From Oscillospiraceae bacterium (GTDB lineage Bacteria; Bacillota; Clostridia; Oscillospirales; Acutalibacteraceae), in contig WQWM01000018.1 in the NCBI GenBank assembly GCA_009785335.1, positions 1 through 47,390 on the forward strand: DNA of 47,390 bases, given 5' to 3'. Position numbers and translations under genes: made by a program. Shown one piece after another: positions 28,427 through 37,326 of the stretch; the first letter of the stretch is position 1; every line of letters starts with the position of its first letter. Under the pieces are notes generated by a model. The model was not told the origin of the DNA. It did not search any database and saw nothing but the letters and a program-made list of their open reading frames with translations.

Positions 28427-28445
28427 AATATCATGACATGATATT
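28427..28445. promoter_or_regulatory. Perfect 19-bp palindrome before the glucan synthase gene, operator candidate
   Basis: AATATCATG-A-CATGATATT, ending 20 bases before the start codon of the glucan synthase gene. Its symmetry and position suit a dimeric repressor site. Confidence 0.5.
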
Positions 28446-28465
28446 CACCATGAGGGGGATTTTGC

Positions 28466-31400
28466 ATGCAACGATTTGCCGGTCTGCGTGAGGTTCGCGC
28501 AACATTGAAGCGAGGATTGCGGGGGTTGCGGCGGCAATATCAACGCGCGTTGCGGCGTGAGCATGCCGCAGACGGCGCAGTGTTTGCCGAATGGCTGCGC
28601 GATAATTACTACTTGCTGGAGCGCGAAACGCAAGCCGCCTTGCGAGAACTGCGGCAATGTGACAACCCGCAAGCGTGTTTGCGCGTGCTCAGCATTTGCC
28701 GCGAACTAACGCCCGCGCAAGATCTAGCGCGTGTGTTGCAGCAAGCGCAGTGCACGGCCGCGGAAATCGCGCTGGTGCCGCAGGCCATGCGCATCGCACA
28801 CCTGCTACAGGCCATGCACACCAGGGGCGATGCAGAGCTGTTCAGCGGGGCGATTCACGCCTTGCGTGCCCTGCCGGACTTCGACTTTGATGCACTGCTA
28901 GAACAAACCAGCCCGCTGGAAAAACTGTTGCGGCAAGATAAGATTTACCCTGCGATGGACGAGTCGTCGCGGGCGGATTATCGTCATATGGTCACGCGCC
29001 TGGCCAAGCATGCGGGCGTAACAGAGGAAGAATACGCCCAGCAAGTGCTGCAAGATGCCAATGGGCAACACGTGGGTCTGCCGCTTTTGCAGCGCGGTGC
29101 ACGGCGACCGGTGCGCGGGCGCACGCTGCTGTGGGCAGAAAGCCTGCTGCCCGTGTTTTTGTCTGCCGTGTTTGCTTTGGTGTTTTGGTCGTGGTATTTA
29201 CTCCCGCTGCTCATCGTGCCGCTGTGGGCCTTGTGCAAAATCGCGCTCGAGGCTCTGCTGCTACGTGGCGTTGACACCCTGCCCCTGCCGCGCCTGCAGC
29301 TAAACGAAGTGCCCGCCAAGGGCCGCACGCTCATCACAGTGGCCATGCTGCTGCCGTCAGCGGCTCAGGCGCACAAACTCGCGCAGCGCATGCAGGAACT
29401 ACACCACAGCAATGGCTGCAAGCATGTGCAGGTGTGCGTGCTTGCGGATTTACCCAGTGCGGCGCAGGCCGCTTTGCCGCAAGATGAAGAAGATATCGCT
29501 GCCGCGCAGGCGCAAGTAGAGCGACTGAATCAGCAATACGGCGGCGGGTTTATTTTGGCGGTGCGTGGGCGTGAATATTCACCCACCATGGGCTGTTATA
29601 GCGGTCGCGAGCGCAAGCGCGGCGCAATTGCAGATCTAGTTGCACTCATTCGCGGGGAAGGCGATGCGCCCGAGAAATTCTGCTGCTTGGCGGGTGACGT
29701 AACCCATCTGCACAGCGTGAATTATCTGCTCGCGCTTGATGCCGACACCCAACTGCCCCTAGATACCGCCAAGGACATCCTCTCAGCGGCGCTGCACCCC
29801 GCCAATCGCCCGGTGTTTGACGCACGGCAGGGCAGGGTAGTGCGCGGTTTCGGCATTCTTGCGCCGCATGTGGAGCACGACCTGCACGGCACGCGCCGCA
29901 CGGCATTCGCGCAAGTCATGGCAGGGGAGGGTGGCAACAGCCCCTATGCCAACCGTGTGAGCGAACGTTATCAAGATCTGTTTGGCTGCGGCATTTTCGC
30001 GGGCAAGGGCTTGATTGATGTCCACGCCTTCGCAGCTGTTGAGCGCGCCAATCCCTTCCCCGCTGAGCAGGTGCTCAGCCATGATATTCTGGAGGGCGGT
30101 TATCTGCGCTGCGGCTTTTTGGCCGATGTGCACGTGGCCGACGGCTTTCCCGCACGGCAGGGCAGTTACTTCACCCGGCAAGAGCGCTGGGTGCGCGGCG
30201 ACTGGCAGAATATCCTCTTCCTGCGCCCCTCGCGCGGGCTGCCATCTCTTGCGCGCTATCAATTGTTCGACAATCTGCGGCGCAGCCTGCTCGCTCCTGC
30301 CTGCTTGCTGGCACTGCTGCTGAGCATGTTCGCACCGCGCCCGGCATCCATTGTGCTGGGGATTGCGGCGGTGCTGGGGCTGTGCGGCGGCTATCTATTC
30401 AGCGCATTGCGCAGCTTGCTGCACGGCGGCTTTGCCATGCTCGCGCGTGATTACTACTCCGGCGGGCTGCCGGCGGCCTTGGGCGATGTCACACGAGCCG
30501 GGCTGCAAGTCGTCACGCTTGCACAGGCCGCATGGGTGAATGCAAGTGCGGCCACACGTGGGCTATGGCGCAGCTTTGTCAGCCGCAAAAAACGCTTGCA
30601 ATGGGTCACCGCCGCACAAGGCGATGCTTCCGCTGACTGGGTGAAGGTGTTGCTACCGTTGTGGCCAAGCCTGCTGGTGGGGTTATTTATGCTGCTGTTT
30701 GGGCGGCCATGGCACCGCCTGGCGGGTATCATCCTGCTGGCCAATGTGTTGTTTGCACCGCTCAGCGGACGGATACGCCGCGAGAAATCACCCAAGCTTG
30801 ACCCGAAAGACAGCGCGCGTGTGCGTGAATATTGCGCCGACATGTGGCAATATTTTGTGCAGCATTGCACCGCACAGCATCATCATCTGCCGCCCGACAA
30901 CGTGCAGGAAAGCCCCGTGTTTCGTGTGGCATCGCGCACGTCGCCCACGAATATCGGCTTATATCTGCTGTGCGTGCTGGCAGCGCGCGACTTAGATTTG
31001 ATTGACACGCAAGAGCTGGAAACCCGCCTGCATAACACACTCACCAGCATCGAGCAGCTGGAAAAATGGCACGGACACCTGCTCAATTGGTACGACACGC
31101 GCAGCTTGCAACCACTTTGCCCGCGCTATGTGTCTACCGTAGACAGCGGCAATTTGCTCGTGTGCTTGCGTGTGTTGCGCACCGGGCTGGGAGAATATCT
31201 CACCGAATGCCCGCACTTGGCTGTGATACAACAACGCCTGCATAAACTTGAGCACGACTGTGACCTGATGCCGCTATACAACGCACGCCGAAAATTGTTT
31301 CACATTGGCATTGACTTAACCGAAGGCTGCGTGTCGCCGTCTTATTATGACCTGTTGATGAGCGAGGCCCGCATGACCAGCTACTACGCCATCGCAGCCA

Positions 31401-34400
31401 GAAAGGTCTCTAAAAAACATTGGGGCGCGCTGGGGCGCACACTCGCGCGGCAAGGACGGTTTACCGGCCCCGTGAGCTGGACAGGCACCATGTTCGAGTA
31501 TTTCATGCCTTATCTCTTCTTGCCTGCACCGCGCGGCACACTGGGTTATGAGGCACTGCGCTTTTGCTTGCACGCGCAACGCAAGCGCGTGGCCGGTCAC
31601 GGCAAAGATCTCCCATGGGGCAACAGCGAAAGCGGTTTTTACGCCTTTGATGCGCAGCTCAATTATCAATATAAAGCGCATGGCACGCAAAAGCTTGGGC
31701 TGCGGCGCGGGCTCAACCGAGACCTAGTCTTGTCGCCATATTCCTCATTTTTGGCCATGCAGCTTGCACCTAGGGCCGCTATGCGTAATCTGCGGCGGTT
31801 CGAGCGCATGCACATGGTGGGCAGCTGTGGATTTTACGAAGCGGCTGACCTCACCCCAAGCCGAACACGTGGGCAGGATTACGCAGTGGTGCGCAGCTAT
31901 ATGGCACACCACGTGGGCATGAGCATGCTGTCGGCTCTCAATGCGCTGCAAGACGGTGTACTGCGGCAACGTTTTTTTGCAGACCGCGAAATGGCTGCTG
32001 CGCAATCTTTGTTGCATGAGCGCATGGCCGACCGTGCGCTGGTGTTTCGTGACATTGAGCAGCGCACGAATTTACGCTTGCGCGAAAAAGTCTCTGCGGC
32101 TAAGCAAATTTATCATGCGTTTGACCCCGCCAATCCCAGAGCGCACTTGCTGGGCAACGGTGAGTGGTCAAGCGTCCTCACCGATTGCGGTGCCTGCACG
32201 TCGTTTTATCGCGGGGTCAGCATCTTCAAGCACAGCCGTGATGTGCTGCGCCGCCCGGCCGGTGTGTTTGCCATGCTGCGTGAGGAAAACCGCAAGCCGG
32301 TCAGCATCACGCCTGCGCCCACCTATAACGCGACAAAAACACGCGTGGAGTTCGCCGCACGCGAGGTGGTTTATCACGGCGAGGGCACGCAAGTGGCAGC
32401 CACCATGCGTTTGCGCGTGCATCCCCGGCTTCCGGGCGAGGAGCGCCGCATTACGCTGAAAAACAACAGCCGCACGCCCCAAACAGGCACGCTTTGGCTT
32501 TATCTTGAGCCAAGCCTAGCCAACCTGCGCGAGGAAGCTGAGCATCCTGCCTTCAGCAAGATTTTTCTGGTCTCCAAGTATGATCAAGACACGCGAGCGG
32601 CGTTCTTCACCCGCAGCAAGCAGGAAAGCGGCGAAAGCCTGTGCCTTGCCGTGGCCTGCACGGATGACAAAGCTGTTTGTGAGCTATCGCGTGAAGTTGC
32701 GCTGCGGCGCGGTGTGCCCTTTGGCGAAACGAAACTTACGCACGGTCACACCTCAACGCCGGATTGCTGCGCCGCCTTTGAGATTCCCTACAGCCTCGCA
32801 GCAGGCGAAACGCGCGAGCTAAGCCTGTTGCTCTGTGCAGGTGTGAACCAAGCCGAGGCCGCGCGTCGGTTATCGCAACTGCGTGATGAATGCACCAACC
32901 AGCCGCGTCGTGTGGGTGCGCCATGTCCGTTTCATGCAGGAGAATTGGCGGGCGTGCTTGCCCAGCGCGTGCTGCCAAAATTGCTCTATTACACGCCGAT
33001 TTCTCCCGCGCAACTTGCCGCACGCGCGCAAGCCACTCAGCCGCCGCAAACGCTATGGAGCGTCGGTGTGTCCGGCGATATGCCGCATTTGTATTTTGAA
33101 GTGGATGGCCCCGATGACCTATCCGCCGTGCAGCCCTATTTCAGCCTGTTTTGCCGTTTGCGAGCAGCGGGTGTGCCCTGTGAGTTGGCACTGGGCTACC
33201 GTGAGGGCGGTGATTACCGCACACCCATGGTGCAGGCGATTACCGATGCACTGCGGCGCGAGGGCTGCGTGCACTGGCTGCACCAGCGCGGCGGCGTGCA
33301 CTTGGTGAACCTGCAACGCGCAACTCCCGAAGCAATTGACGCACTGAAAATTTACGCCGCTGATTTGGGTGAAGACAGTTCGGCGGCTGAAGATGGCCAT
33401 GCCTACACGTTGATTTCAACGGTGGGGCGAGACGGCCGTCCTGAGCGCCCGTGGCAGTTCACGGATGGCGCATTTCACATCAATCACACGCCGCCCGTGC
33501 CGTGGAGCCTGCCGCTGTGCAACCCCGCTTTCGGCACTCTGGTCAGCGACAGCAGCTTGGGCTTTACCTGGGCGGTGAACTCGCGTGAGAACAAGCTCAC
33601 CCCGTGGGACAACGACCCGCGTGGTGACAATCAGGGTGAGCTGCTGCTGTTGAAATTCGGCAGTCGAATCTATGACATGCTGCAGGGCACGCGCGTGGAA
33701 TTTACGCCGCAGCATGCCAAGTGGCACGGGCAGGTGCAGGGCTTGCGCTATACCGTCACCGTTACCGTGCCGCAAAAAGGCGCAACAAAACGTGTAACTG
33801 TGACCCTGCACAATCAAACCCCGCGCCAACTCACGCCCGAAATTTGTTATTACACCGAGCCGGTGCTCGGCACGCGCCGCCAACAGCATTCCCCTTTGCT
33901 GGGGCAACGGCTGCCCGACGGTTGGCTGCTGCATTCGCCTGCAGGGATGATTCGAGGCTACACCGCATTGCTGCTGCAAGGCGGTGCGGATCTCTGCTGT
34001 GCAGACCGTGCACAATTCTGGCGCGGGCAATGGCAAAGCGACAGCACATTGCCTCAAGGCGACCCCTGTGCGGCGGCGGGTCGGCAGCTGAAAATCGCGC
34101 CGGGAGAAGAAGATACAGTGGAGTTTTCTCTCGCTTGGGCAGCCACGAAAAATGCCGCGCTGTGCATGAATCTTGTAGCACCTGCAGGGACATTGACTAC
34201 GCCGCCCGGGATTAAAATTCACACGCCCGATCCCGCCCTCAACCACATGGTGAACACTTGGTTGCCGCATCAAATCACCACCAGCCGGCTGTGGGGACGT
34301 ACGGGGCACTCGCAGTGCGGTGGTGCGTTTGGCATGCGCGACCAGCTGCAGGATGTGTCTGCACTCACTCTCACCCGGCCGGAATTAGTGCGGCGGCAGA

Positions 34401-35587
34401 TTATCCGTGCAGCGGCCGCGCAGTTCCCCCAAGGCGACGCCATGCACTGGTGGCATCGTCTGCCCGGGCACGTCACACGCGGTGTACGCAGTCGCTATGC
34501 CGATGACTATCTGTGGCTGCCGCTGGTGACGGCGGATTACGTGCAGCAAACCGGCGACGATAAGTTCCTGCAAACGATGATTTCTTTTCGACAGGGCGAG
34601 CTGTTGCAGCCGCACGAGAAAGAGCGCTATGCCGCCTATCCGTTGGGCGACGAGCGGGCGACATTATACGAACACTGCACCCGTGCGGTAGACCGCGCAC
34701 TGGGGTTGATGGGTGAACATGGCCTGCCGCTGATGATGGGCGGCGACTGGAACGATGGCATGAACGCCATTGGTGCGCGCGGGCGCGGCGAAAGCGTGTG
34801 GCTGGGCATGTTCTTGACCATGGTGTGCGACGGCATGGCACCGCTGTGCGAGCACATGCAACAGCACGACAAAGCCGCGCACTATCGCGAACAGGCCAAT
34901 CGCCTGCGCGACACCATTGACCGCAAGGCCTGGACGGGCGACCGCTATCTGCGCGCCTTTTGGGATGACGGCACACCGCTCGGCGGCGGCTCAGGGCAGC
35001 CCTGCTCGGTTGACCTGCTGCCGCAAAGTTTTGCTACGCTCTGCGGCATGCCCAACGCGCAACGGCGCAATCTCGCGCTCAACACCGCCGCCGCGCAGCT
35101 GATTAACCCGCATGGCATTCAGTTGCTGCGCGAGTCCTTCTCGCACAAGTCGCGCCGCGCAGGGTATATCAATGACTACCCGCCCGGCCTGCGTGAAAAC
35201 GGCGGGCAATATACCCACGCGGCCATGTGGTTTATCATCGCTCTGCTGCGTGAGGGTCGCACAGACGAAGCCTACGCTGCCTTGCGGCTCATTGTCCCTG
35301 CGGATTTCTGCAACCATGTGCAACGTGCGGCGCGTTACCGCGGCGAGCCCTTCTGCTTAGCCGGTGACGTGAATTACTCGCCCGGCTGCGAGGGTCGCGC
35401 CGGCTGGACGTGGTACACGGGCTCAGCTGCATGGATGCTGCGCTGCGTGACGGAAGAATTGCTGGGCGTGCGCATGGTCAACGGCGAAATTACGCAAAAC
35501 CCGCGCCTGCCCAAGCACTGGCAAGCGCAGGATGTGGTTGTGGATTTCTGTTCTTTTTTTGAAAAAAAAGAACCAAAAAAACTTTAG
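28466..35587 (+). CDS. Cyclic beta-1,2-glucan synthase-like protein (NdvB type; GT84 + GH94)
   Basis: 2373 residues. Order: charged N-terminus; membrane segments near 230-270; a GT84-type transferase region with LALDADTQLPLDTA and RQERWVRGDWQ (about 571-581); more membrane segments (~600-770); two long glycan-handling regions; and a C-terminal GH94 phosphorylase-like domain with GGDWNDGMNAIG (candidate acid D2097) and GYINDYPPGLRENGGQYTHAAMW. In proteobacteria NdvB/Cgs polymerises UDP-glucose into cyclic beta-1,2-glucan and trims it by phosphorolysis; Clostridia have homologues of less certain product. It is shorter than the ~2800-residue relatives. The ATG follows GAGGGGG. The last residues (CSFFEKKEPKKL) and stop are encoded by a hairpin repeat, so the native C-terminus was probably replaced. 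Confidence 0.9.
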   Translation: MQRFAGLREVRATLKRGLRGLRRQYQRALRREHAADGAVFAEWLRDNYYLLERETQAALRELRQCDNPQACLRVLSICRELTPAQDLARVLQQAQCTAAEIALVPQAMRIAHLLQAMHTRGDAELFSGAIHALRALPDFDFDALLEQTSPLEKLLRQDKIYPAMDESSRADYRHMVTRLAKHAGVTEEEYAQQVLQDANGQHVGLPLLQRGARRPVRGRTLLWAESLLPVFLSAVFALVFWSWYLLPLLIVPLWALCKIALEALLLRGVDTLPLPRLQLNEVPAKGRTLITVAMLLPSAAQAHKLAQRMQELHHSNGCKHVQVCVLADLPSAAQAALPQDEEDIAAAQAQVERLNQQYGGGFILAVRGREYSPTMGCYSGRERKRGAIADLVALIRGEGDAPEKFCCLAGDVTHLHSVNYLLALDADTQLPLDTAKDILSAALHPANRPVFDARQGRVVRGFGILAPHVEHDLHGTRRTAFAQVMAGEGGNSPYANRVSERYQDLFGCGIFAGKGLIDVHAFAAVERANPFPAEQVLSHDILEGGYLRCGFLADVHVADGFPARQGSYFTRQERWVRGDWQNILFLRPSRGLPSLARYQLFDNLRRSLLAPACLLALLLSMFAPRPASIVLGIAAVLGLCGGYLFSALRSLLHGGFAMLARDYYSGGLPAALGDVTRAGLQVVTLAQAAWVNASAATRGLWRSFVSRKKRLQWVTAAQGDASADWVKVLLPLWPSLLVGLFMLLFGRPWHRLAGIILLANVLFAPLSGRIRREKSPKLDPKDSARVREYCADMWQYFVQHCTAQHHHLPPDNVQESPVFRVASRTSPTNIGLYLLCVLAARDLDLIDTQELETRLHNTLTSIEQLEKWHGHLLNWYDTRSLQPLCPRYVSTVDSGNLLVCLRVLRTGLGEYLTECPHLAVIQQRLHKLEHDCDLMPLYNARRKLFHIGIDLTEGCVSPSYYDLLMSEARMTSYYAIAARKVSKKHWGALGRTLARQGRFTGPVSWTGTMFEYFMPYLFLPAPRGTLGYEALRFCLHAQRKRVAGHGKDLPWGNSESGFYAFDAQLNYQYKAHGTQKLGLRRGLNRDLVLSPYSSFLAMQLAPRAAMRNLRRFERMHMVGSCGFYEAADLTPSRTRGQDYAVVRSYMAHHVGMSMLSALNALQDGVLRQRFFADREMAAAQSLLHERMADRALVFRDIEQRTNLRLREKVSAAKQIYHAFDPANPRAHLLGNGEWSSVLTDCGACTSFYRGVSIFKHSRDVLRRPAGVFAMLREENRKPVSITPAPTYNATKTRVEFAAREVVYHGEGTQVAATMRLRVHPRLPGEERRITLKNNSRTPQTGTLWLYLEPSLANLREEAEHPAFSKIFLVSKYDQDTRAAFFTRSKQESGESLCLAVACTDDKAVCELSREVALRRGVPFGETKLTHGHTSTPDCCAAFEIPYSLAAGETRELSLLLCAGVNQAEAARRLSQLRDECTNQPRRVGAPCPFHAGELAGVLAQRVLPKLLYYTPISPAQLAARAQATQPPQTLWSVGVSGDMPHLYFEVDGPDDLSAVQPYFSLFCRLRAAGVPCELALGYREGGDYRTPMVQAITDALRREGCVHWLHQRGGVHLVNLQRATPEAIDALKIYAADLGEDSSAAEDGHAYTLISTVGRDGRPERPWQFTDGAFHINHTPPVPWSLPLCNPAFGTLVSDSSLGFTWAVNSRENKLTPWDNDPRGDNQGELLLLKFGSRIYDMLQGTRVEFTPQHAKWHGQVQGLRYTVTVTVPQKGATKRVTVTLHNQTPRQLTPEICYYTEPVLGTRRQQHSPLLGQRLPDGWLLHSPAGMIRGYTALLLQGGADLCCADRAQFWRGQWQSDSTLPQGDPCAAAGRQLKIAPGEEDTVEFSLAWAATKNAALCMNLVAPAGTLTTPPGIKIHTPDPALNHMVNTWLPHQITTSRLWGRTGHSQCGGAFGMRDQLQDVSALTLTRPELVRRQIIRAAAAQFPQGDAMHWWHRLPGHVTRGVRSRYADDYLWLPLVTADYVQQTGDDKFLQTMISFRQGELLQPHEKERYAAYPLGDERATLYEHCTRAVDRALGLMGEHGLPLMMGGDWNDGMNAIGARGRGESVWLGMFLTMVCDGMAPLCEHMQQHDKAAHYREQANRLRDTIDRKAWTGDRYLRAFWDDGTPLGGGSGQPCSVDLLPQSFATLCGMPNAQRRNLALNTAAAQLINPHGIQLLRESFSHKSRRAGYINDYPPGLRENGGQYTHAAMWFIIALLREGRTDEAYAALRLIVPADFCNHVQRAARYRGEPFCLAGDVNYSPGCEGRAGWTWYTGSAAWMLRCVTEELLGVRMVNGEITQNPRLPKHWQAQDVVVDFCSFFEKKEPKKL

Positions 35588-36130
35588 CCGCTTCGCGGTG
35601 GATGATTATGAAAAGTTGAAGAAGCAAGCCCCAGTCCCACTCTTTAGAGGGGGATGTCGCCGCAGCGACAGGGGGTGCGGAGTACAAAAACTAGCCACCC
35701 CTGCGGGGAGCAGTCGCTTCGCGAATGATTCTTATAGATATGTGCAGGTGTTGCCAAGGCCTCTCCCATTGGGGGAGGAAAGCACGTCGCAGGCGTGCAG
35801 GTGGGGGTTGCGCGAAAGAACCAAAAAACTTTAGCCGCCCCTGCGGGGAGCAGTCGCTTCGCGAATGATTCTAGATATGTGCAGGTGTTGCCAAGGCCTC
35901 CCCCTCCGGGGTCCCCGCAAATGCTTGCATTTGTGGGGTGGATCATTGGGGGAGGAAAGCACGTCGCAGGCGTGCAGGTGGGGGTTGCGCGAAAAAGCAA
36001 AACTAGCCGCTTCGCGGGGGACTATTTAACGAAAGTTGAAGAAGCAAGCCTTAGCTCCTTCCTCGGGAAGGAGCTGGCACGCCTCGGGCGTGACTGAGGA
36101 AGGTTCGCGGAGCGAGGATTTTCGTGTGCG
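35550..36130 (+). repeat. Repeat array after the glucan synthase gene
   Basis: It opens with hairpin repeat copy 7 (GTTCTTTTTTTG/AAAAAAAAGAAC, CAAAAAAACTTTAGCCGCTT), which overlaps the gene end. Two tandem ~130-bp units follow (35694-35817 and 35837-35994) sharing GGGGAGCAGTCGCTTCGCG, GTGCAGGTGTTGCCAAGGCC and GTGCAGGTGGGGGTTGCGCG. The second carries an inserted palindrome, CCCCGCAAATGC/TTGCATTTGTGGGG. The array ends with the CTCCTTCCTCGGGAAGGAGC module also seen at 14460. No gene is seen in this 600-base stretch. Confidence 0.8.
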
Positions 36131-36189
36131 GTGTGTGTGCCGCTACTCAAAATATCAATGCAAATTGATCACAGCATCAAAAATCCCCC

Positions 36190-36218
36190 TTGACATTTCC
36201 CCACAACCATGGTATAAT
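36190..36218 (+). promoter_or_regulatory. Promoter of the RNA facing membrane peptide 3
   Basis: TTGACA (36190-36195), 17-base spacer, TATAAT (36213-36218). Confidence 0.88.
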
Positions 36219-36224
36219 AGGTAG

Positions 36225-36322
36225 TGTCAAGAGGGTGTTAGTGCCGAGGCACAGCAGCTTCCTCACGAATGTAAAGAAAAACTAACCGCAACCTTTGGAG
36301 CAGGGGCGGTTAGTTTTCTTTG
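36225..36322 (+). ncRNA. Predicted antisense-type RNA of module 3
   Basis: Transcription from the promoter at 36190-36218 would give a ~100-nt RNA ending at the hairpin AAAACTAACCGC/GCGGTTAGTTTT (36277-36317) and TCTTTG. It has no good ORF. It overlaps the 3' end of the convergent peptide transcript. Its AAACTAACCGC (36279-36289) is also complementary over 11 bases to the peptide mRNA leader (36424-36434). Confidence 0.6.
36277..36317. terminator. Shared bidirectional terminator of module 3
   Basis: Perfect 12-bp stem AAAACTAACCGC/GCGGTTAGTTTT. The peptide stop codon lies in its right arm. Confidence 0.8.
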
Positions 36323-36381
36323 TTATTTCGGTCGCGTGTTATCAAAAAAATGATAATCGCCAAAACAATCAAATATTCCAT
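36310..36381 (-). CDS. 23-residue membrane peptide MEYLI-type, copy 3 (type I toxin candidate)
   Basis: The frame reads MEYLIVLAIIIFLITRDRNN and KEN. One hydrophobic helix is followed by a charged tail, like small type I toxins or regulatory membrane peptides. The ribosome binding site GGGGAGGTG lies 6 bases before the ATG. It has its own minus-strand promoter at 36457-36485 and a ~70-base leader. It is related to the peptides at 43255-43335 and 44113-44187 in sequence and whole-module layout but is more diverged. Toxicity is inferred from architecture, not known. Confidence 0.65.
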   Translation of the reverse strand: MEYLIVLAIIIFLITRDRNNKEN

Positions 36382-36456
36382 ATGTCCACCTCCCCTCGTC
36401 GTAGCACTCCAACGAGAAAGAGGAAACTAACCGCGCCGCAGCATAGCACCATCTAC

Positions 36457-36485
36457 ATATTAGCACAAAAATTTGTGCTTGTCAA
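36457..36485 (-). promoter_or_regulatory. Promoter of membrane peptide 3
   Basis: Minus-strand TTGACA (36480-36485), 17-base spacer, TAATAT (36457-36462). The spacer contains the palindrome GCACAAAAATTTGTGC (36463-36478), a possible operator. Confidence 0.8.
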
Positions 36486-36516
36486 CATTTAGAGATAATA
36501 ATCCCCAAAAAACTTC

Positions 36517-36545
36517 TTGCAATTTGTGCGCAATTGTGTTATAAT
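36517..36545 (+). promoter_or_regulatory. Promoter of the leader peptide-GNAT unit
   Basis: TTGCAA (36517-36522), 17-base spacer, TATAAT (36540-36545). Confidence 0.8.
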
Positions 36546-36585
36546 CAAACCAGCCCCATGAAACAATGAAAGCGAGGTGGACAAT

Positions 36586-36645
36586 ATGATGAAATTTCAC
36601 ATGATGAAGTCGGAAAACGTGTTGTCTGCTGCGCAGGAGGGCTAG
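36586..36645 (+). CDS. Leader peptide (19 aa) upstream of the GNAT gene
   Basis: ATG follows GCGAGGTGG by 5 bases and opens MMKFHMMKSENVLSAAQEG, then TAG. Five of the first seven residues after a strong ribosome binding site include four Met, one Phe and one His-adjacent Met pair. It lies 41 bases after a good promoter and just before a terminator hairpin, the layout of translation-controlled attenuators. It could be a sensor of ribosome stalling, for example by an antibiotic. No matching antiterminator was worked out. Confidence 0.55.
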   Translation: MMKFHMMKSENVLSAAQEG

Positions 36646-36660
36646 TTCTCTTGTTCACAC

Positions 36661-36698
36661 GGGCGCCTTCGATTTTATCGGGGGCGCTATTTTATTTT
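36661..36698 (+). terminator. Terminator between leader peptide and GNAT gene (attenuator candidate)
   Basis: GCGCC-TT-CGAT pairs with ATCG-GG-GGCGC, followed by TATTTTATTTTG, 18 bases before the GNAT start. Transcription must read through it to express the enzyme. Confidence 0.7.
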
Positions 36699-36715
36699 GA
36701 AAGTGAGAACATCAA

Positions 36716-37282
36716 ATGGAAAACATCGTTTGCCGCGCCATGACAGTGGAGGATTTACACACAAGCATGCTGGATAGCTTCGTGCGCCGCCAAGAAATCA
36801 CGCGGGTTTACTGTACATCAAAATGGCAAAAAGGCCTGCGTGAAAAGACGCTGCGCAAGCCCAAAATTGAAGATTGGCCCGCCGAGGGCAAAGAAAAATT
36901 CGTGCGCAACTGGTTCATCCACTCGGTGCATTTGCGGCAATACTACCCTGGTCCACCGTTAACATTTGGCGCATTTGCGGGTGGGCAGGTGATGGGCTTT
37001 GCCTATTGGGATGTGCGCAGCACAAAAGAAGACGAACGCGCGATATTGTATCGCATGTTCGTCAGCCAAGGCTGCCGCAGGCAAGGGCTGGGCAGGCAGT
37101 TGTTCGCGCTTTGCGCACAAGCCGCGCGGGAGGCAGGTGCGAAAAAGCTGTACGTCAGCGCGGAGTACGCCGTGGAAACAGTAGACTTCTACCGTGCCAT
37201 GGGTTGCGTTGATGCCGCAATTGACCTGCGCCGCGAGCTGCATTCACCCAAAACAGACATTGCGTTGGAGTATATCCTATAG
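36716..37282 (+). CDS. GNAT-family N-acetyltransferase
   Basis: 188 residues with the acetyl-CoA-binding signature of the GNAT fold: ILYRMFVSQGCRRQGLGRQLF (motif A, Q-x-x-G-x-G/A type) preceded by a strand, and a C-terminal AVETVDFYRAMGCVDA. A ~75-residue N-terminal part (DLHTSMLDSFVRRQEITRVY) precedes the core. Substrate unknown; antibiotics, polyamines or protein N-termini are all possible. Its placement behind a leader peptide and terminator suggests inducible expression, as for some resistance genes. It shares a terminator with the convergent Gfo/Idh gene. Confidence 0.85.
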   Translation: MENIVCRAMTVEDLHTSMLDSFVRRQEITRVYCTSKWQKGLREKTLRKPKIEDWPAEGKEKFVRNWFIHSVHLRQYYPGPPLTFGAFAGGQVMGFAYWDVRSTKEDERAILYRMFVSQGCRRQGLGRQLFALCAQAAREAGAKKLYVSAEYAVETVDFYRAMGCVDAAIDLRRELHSPKTDIALEYIL

Positions 37283-37290
37283 TCGCCATA

Positions 37291-37326
37291 AAAAGCAGGG
37301 ACGGATTCACACCCGTCCCTGTTTTT
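37291..37326. terminator. Bidirectional terminator between GNAT and Gfo/Idh genes
   Basis: CAGGGACGG (37296-37304) pairs with CCGTCCCTG (37313-37321); A-run on the left, T-run on the right. Confidence 0.88.
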
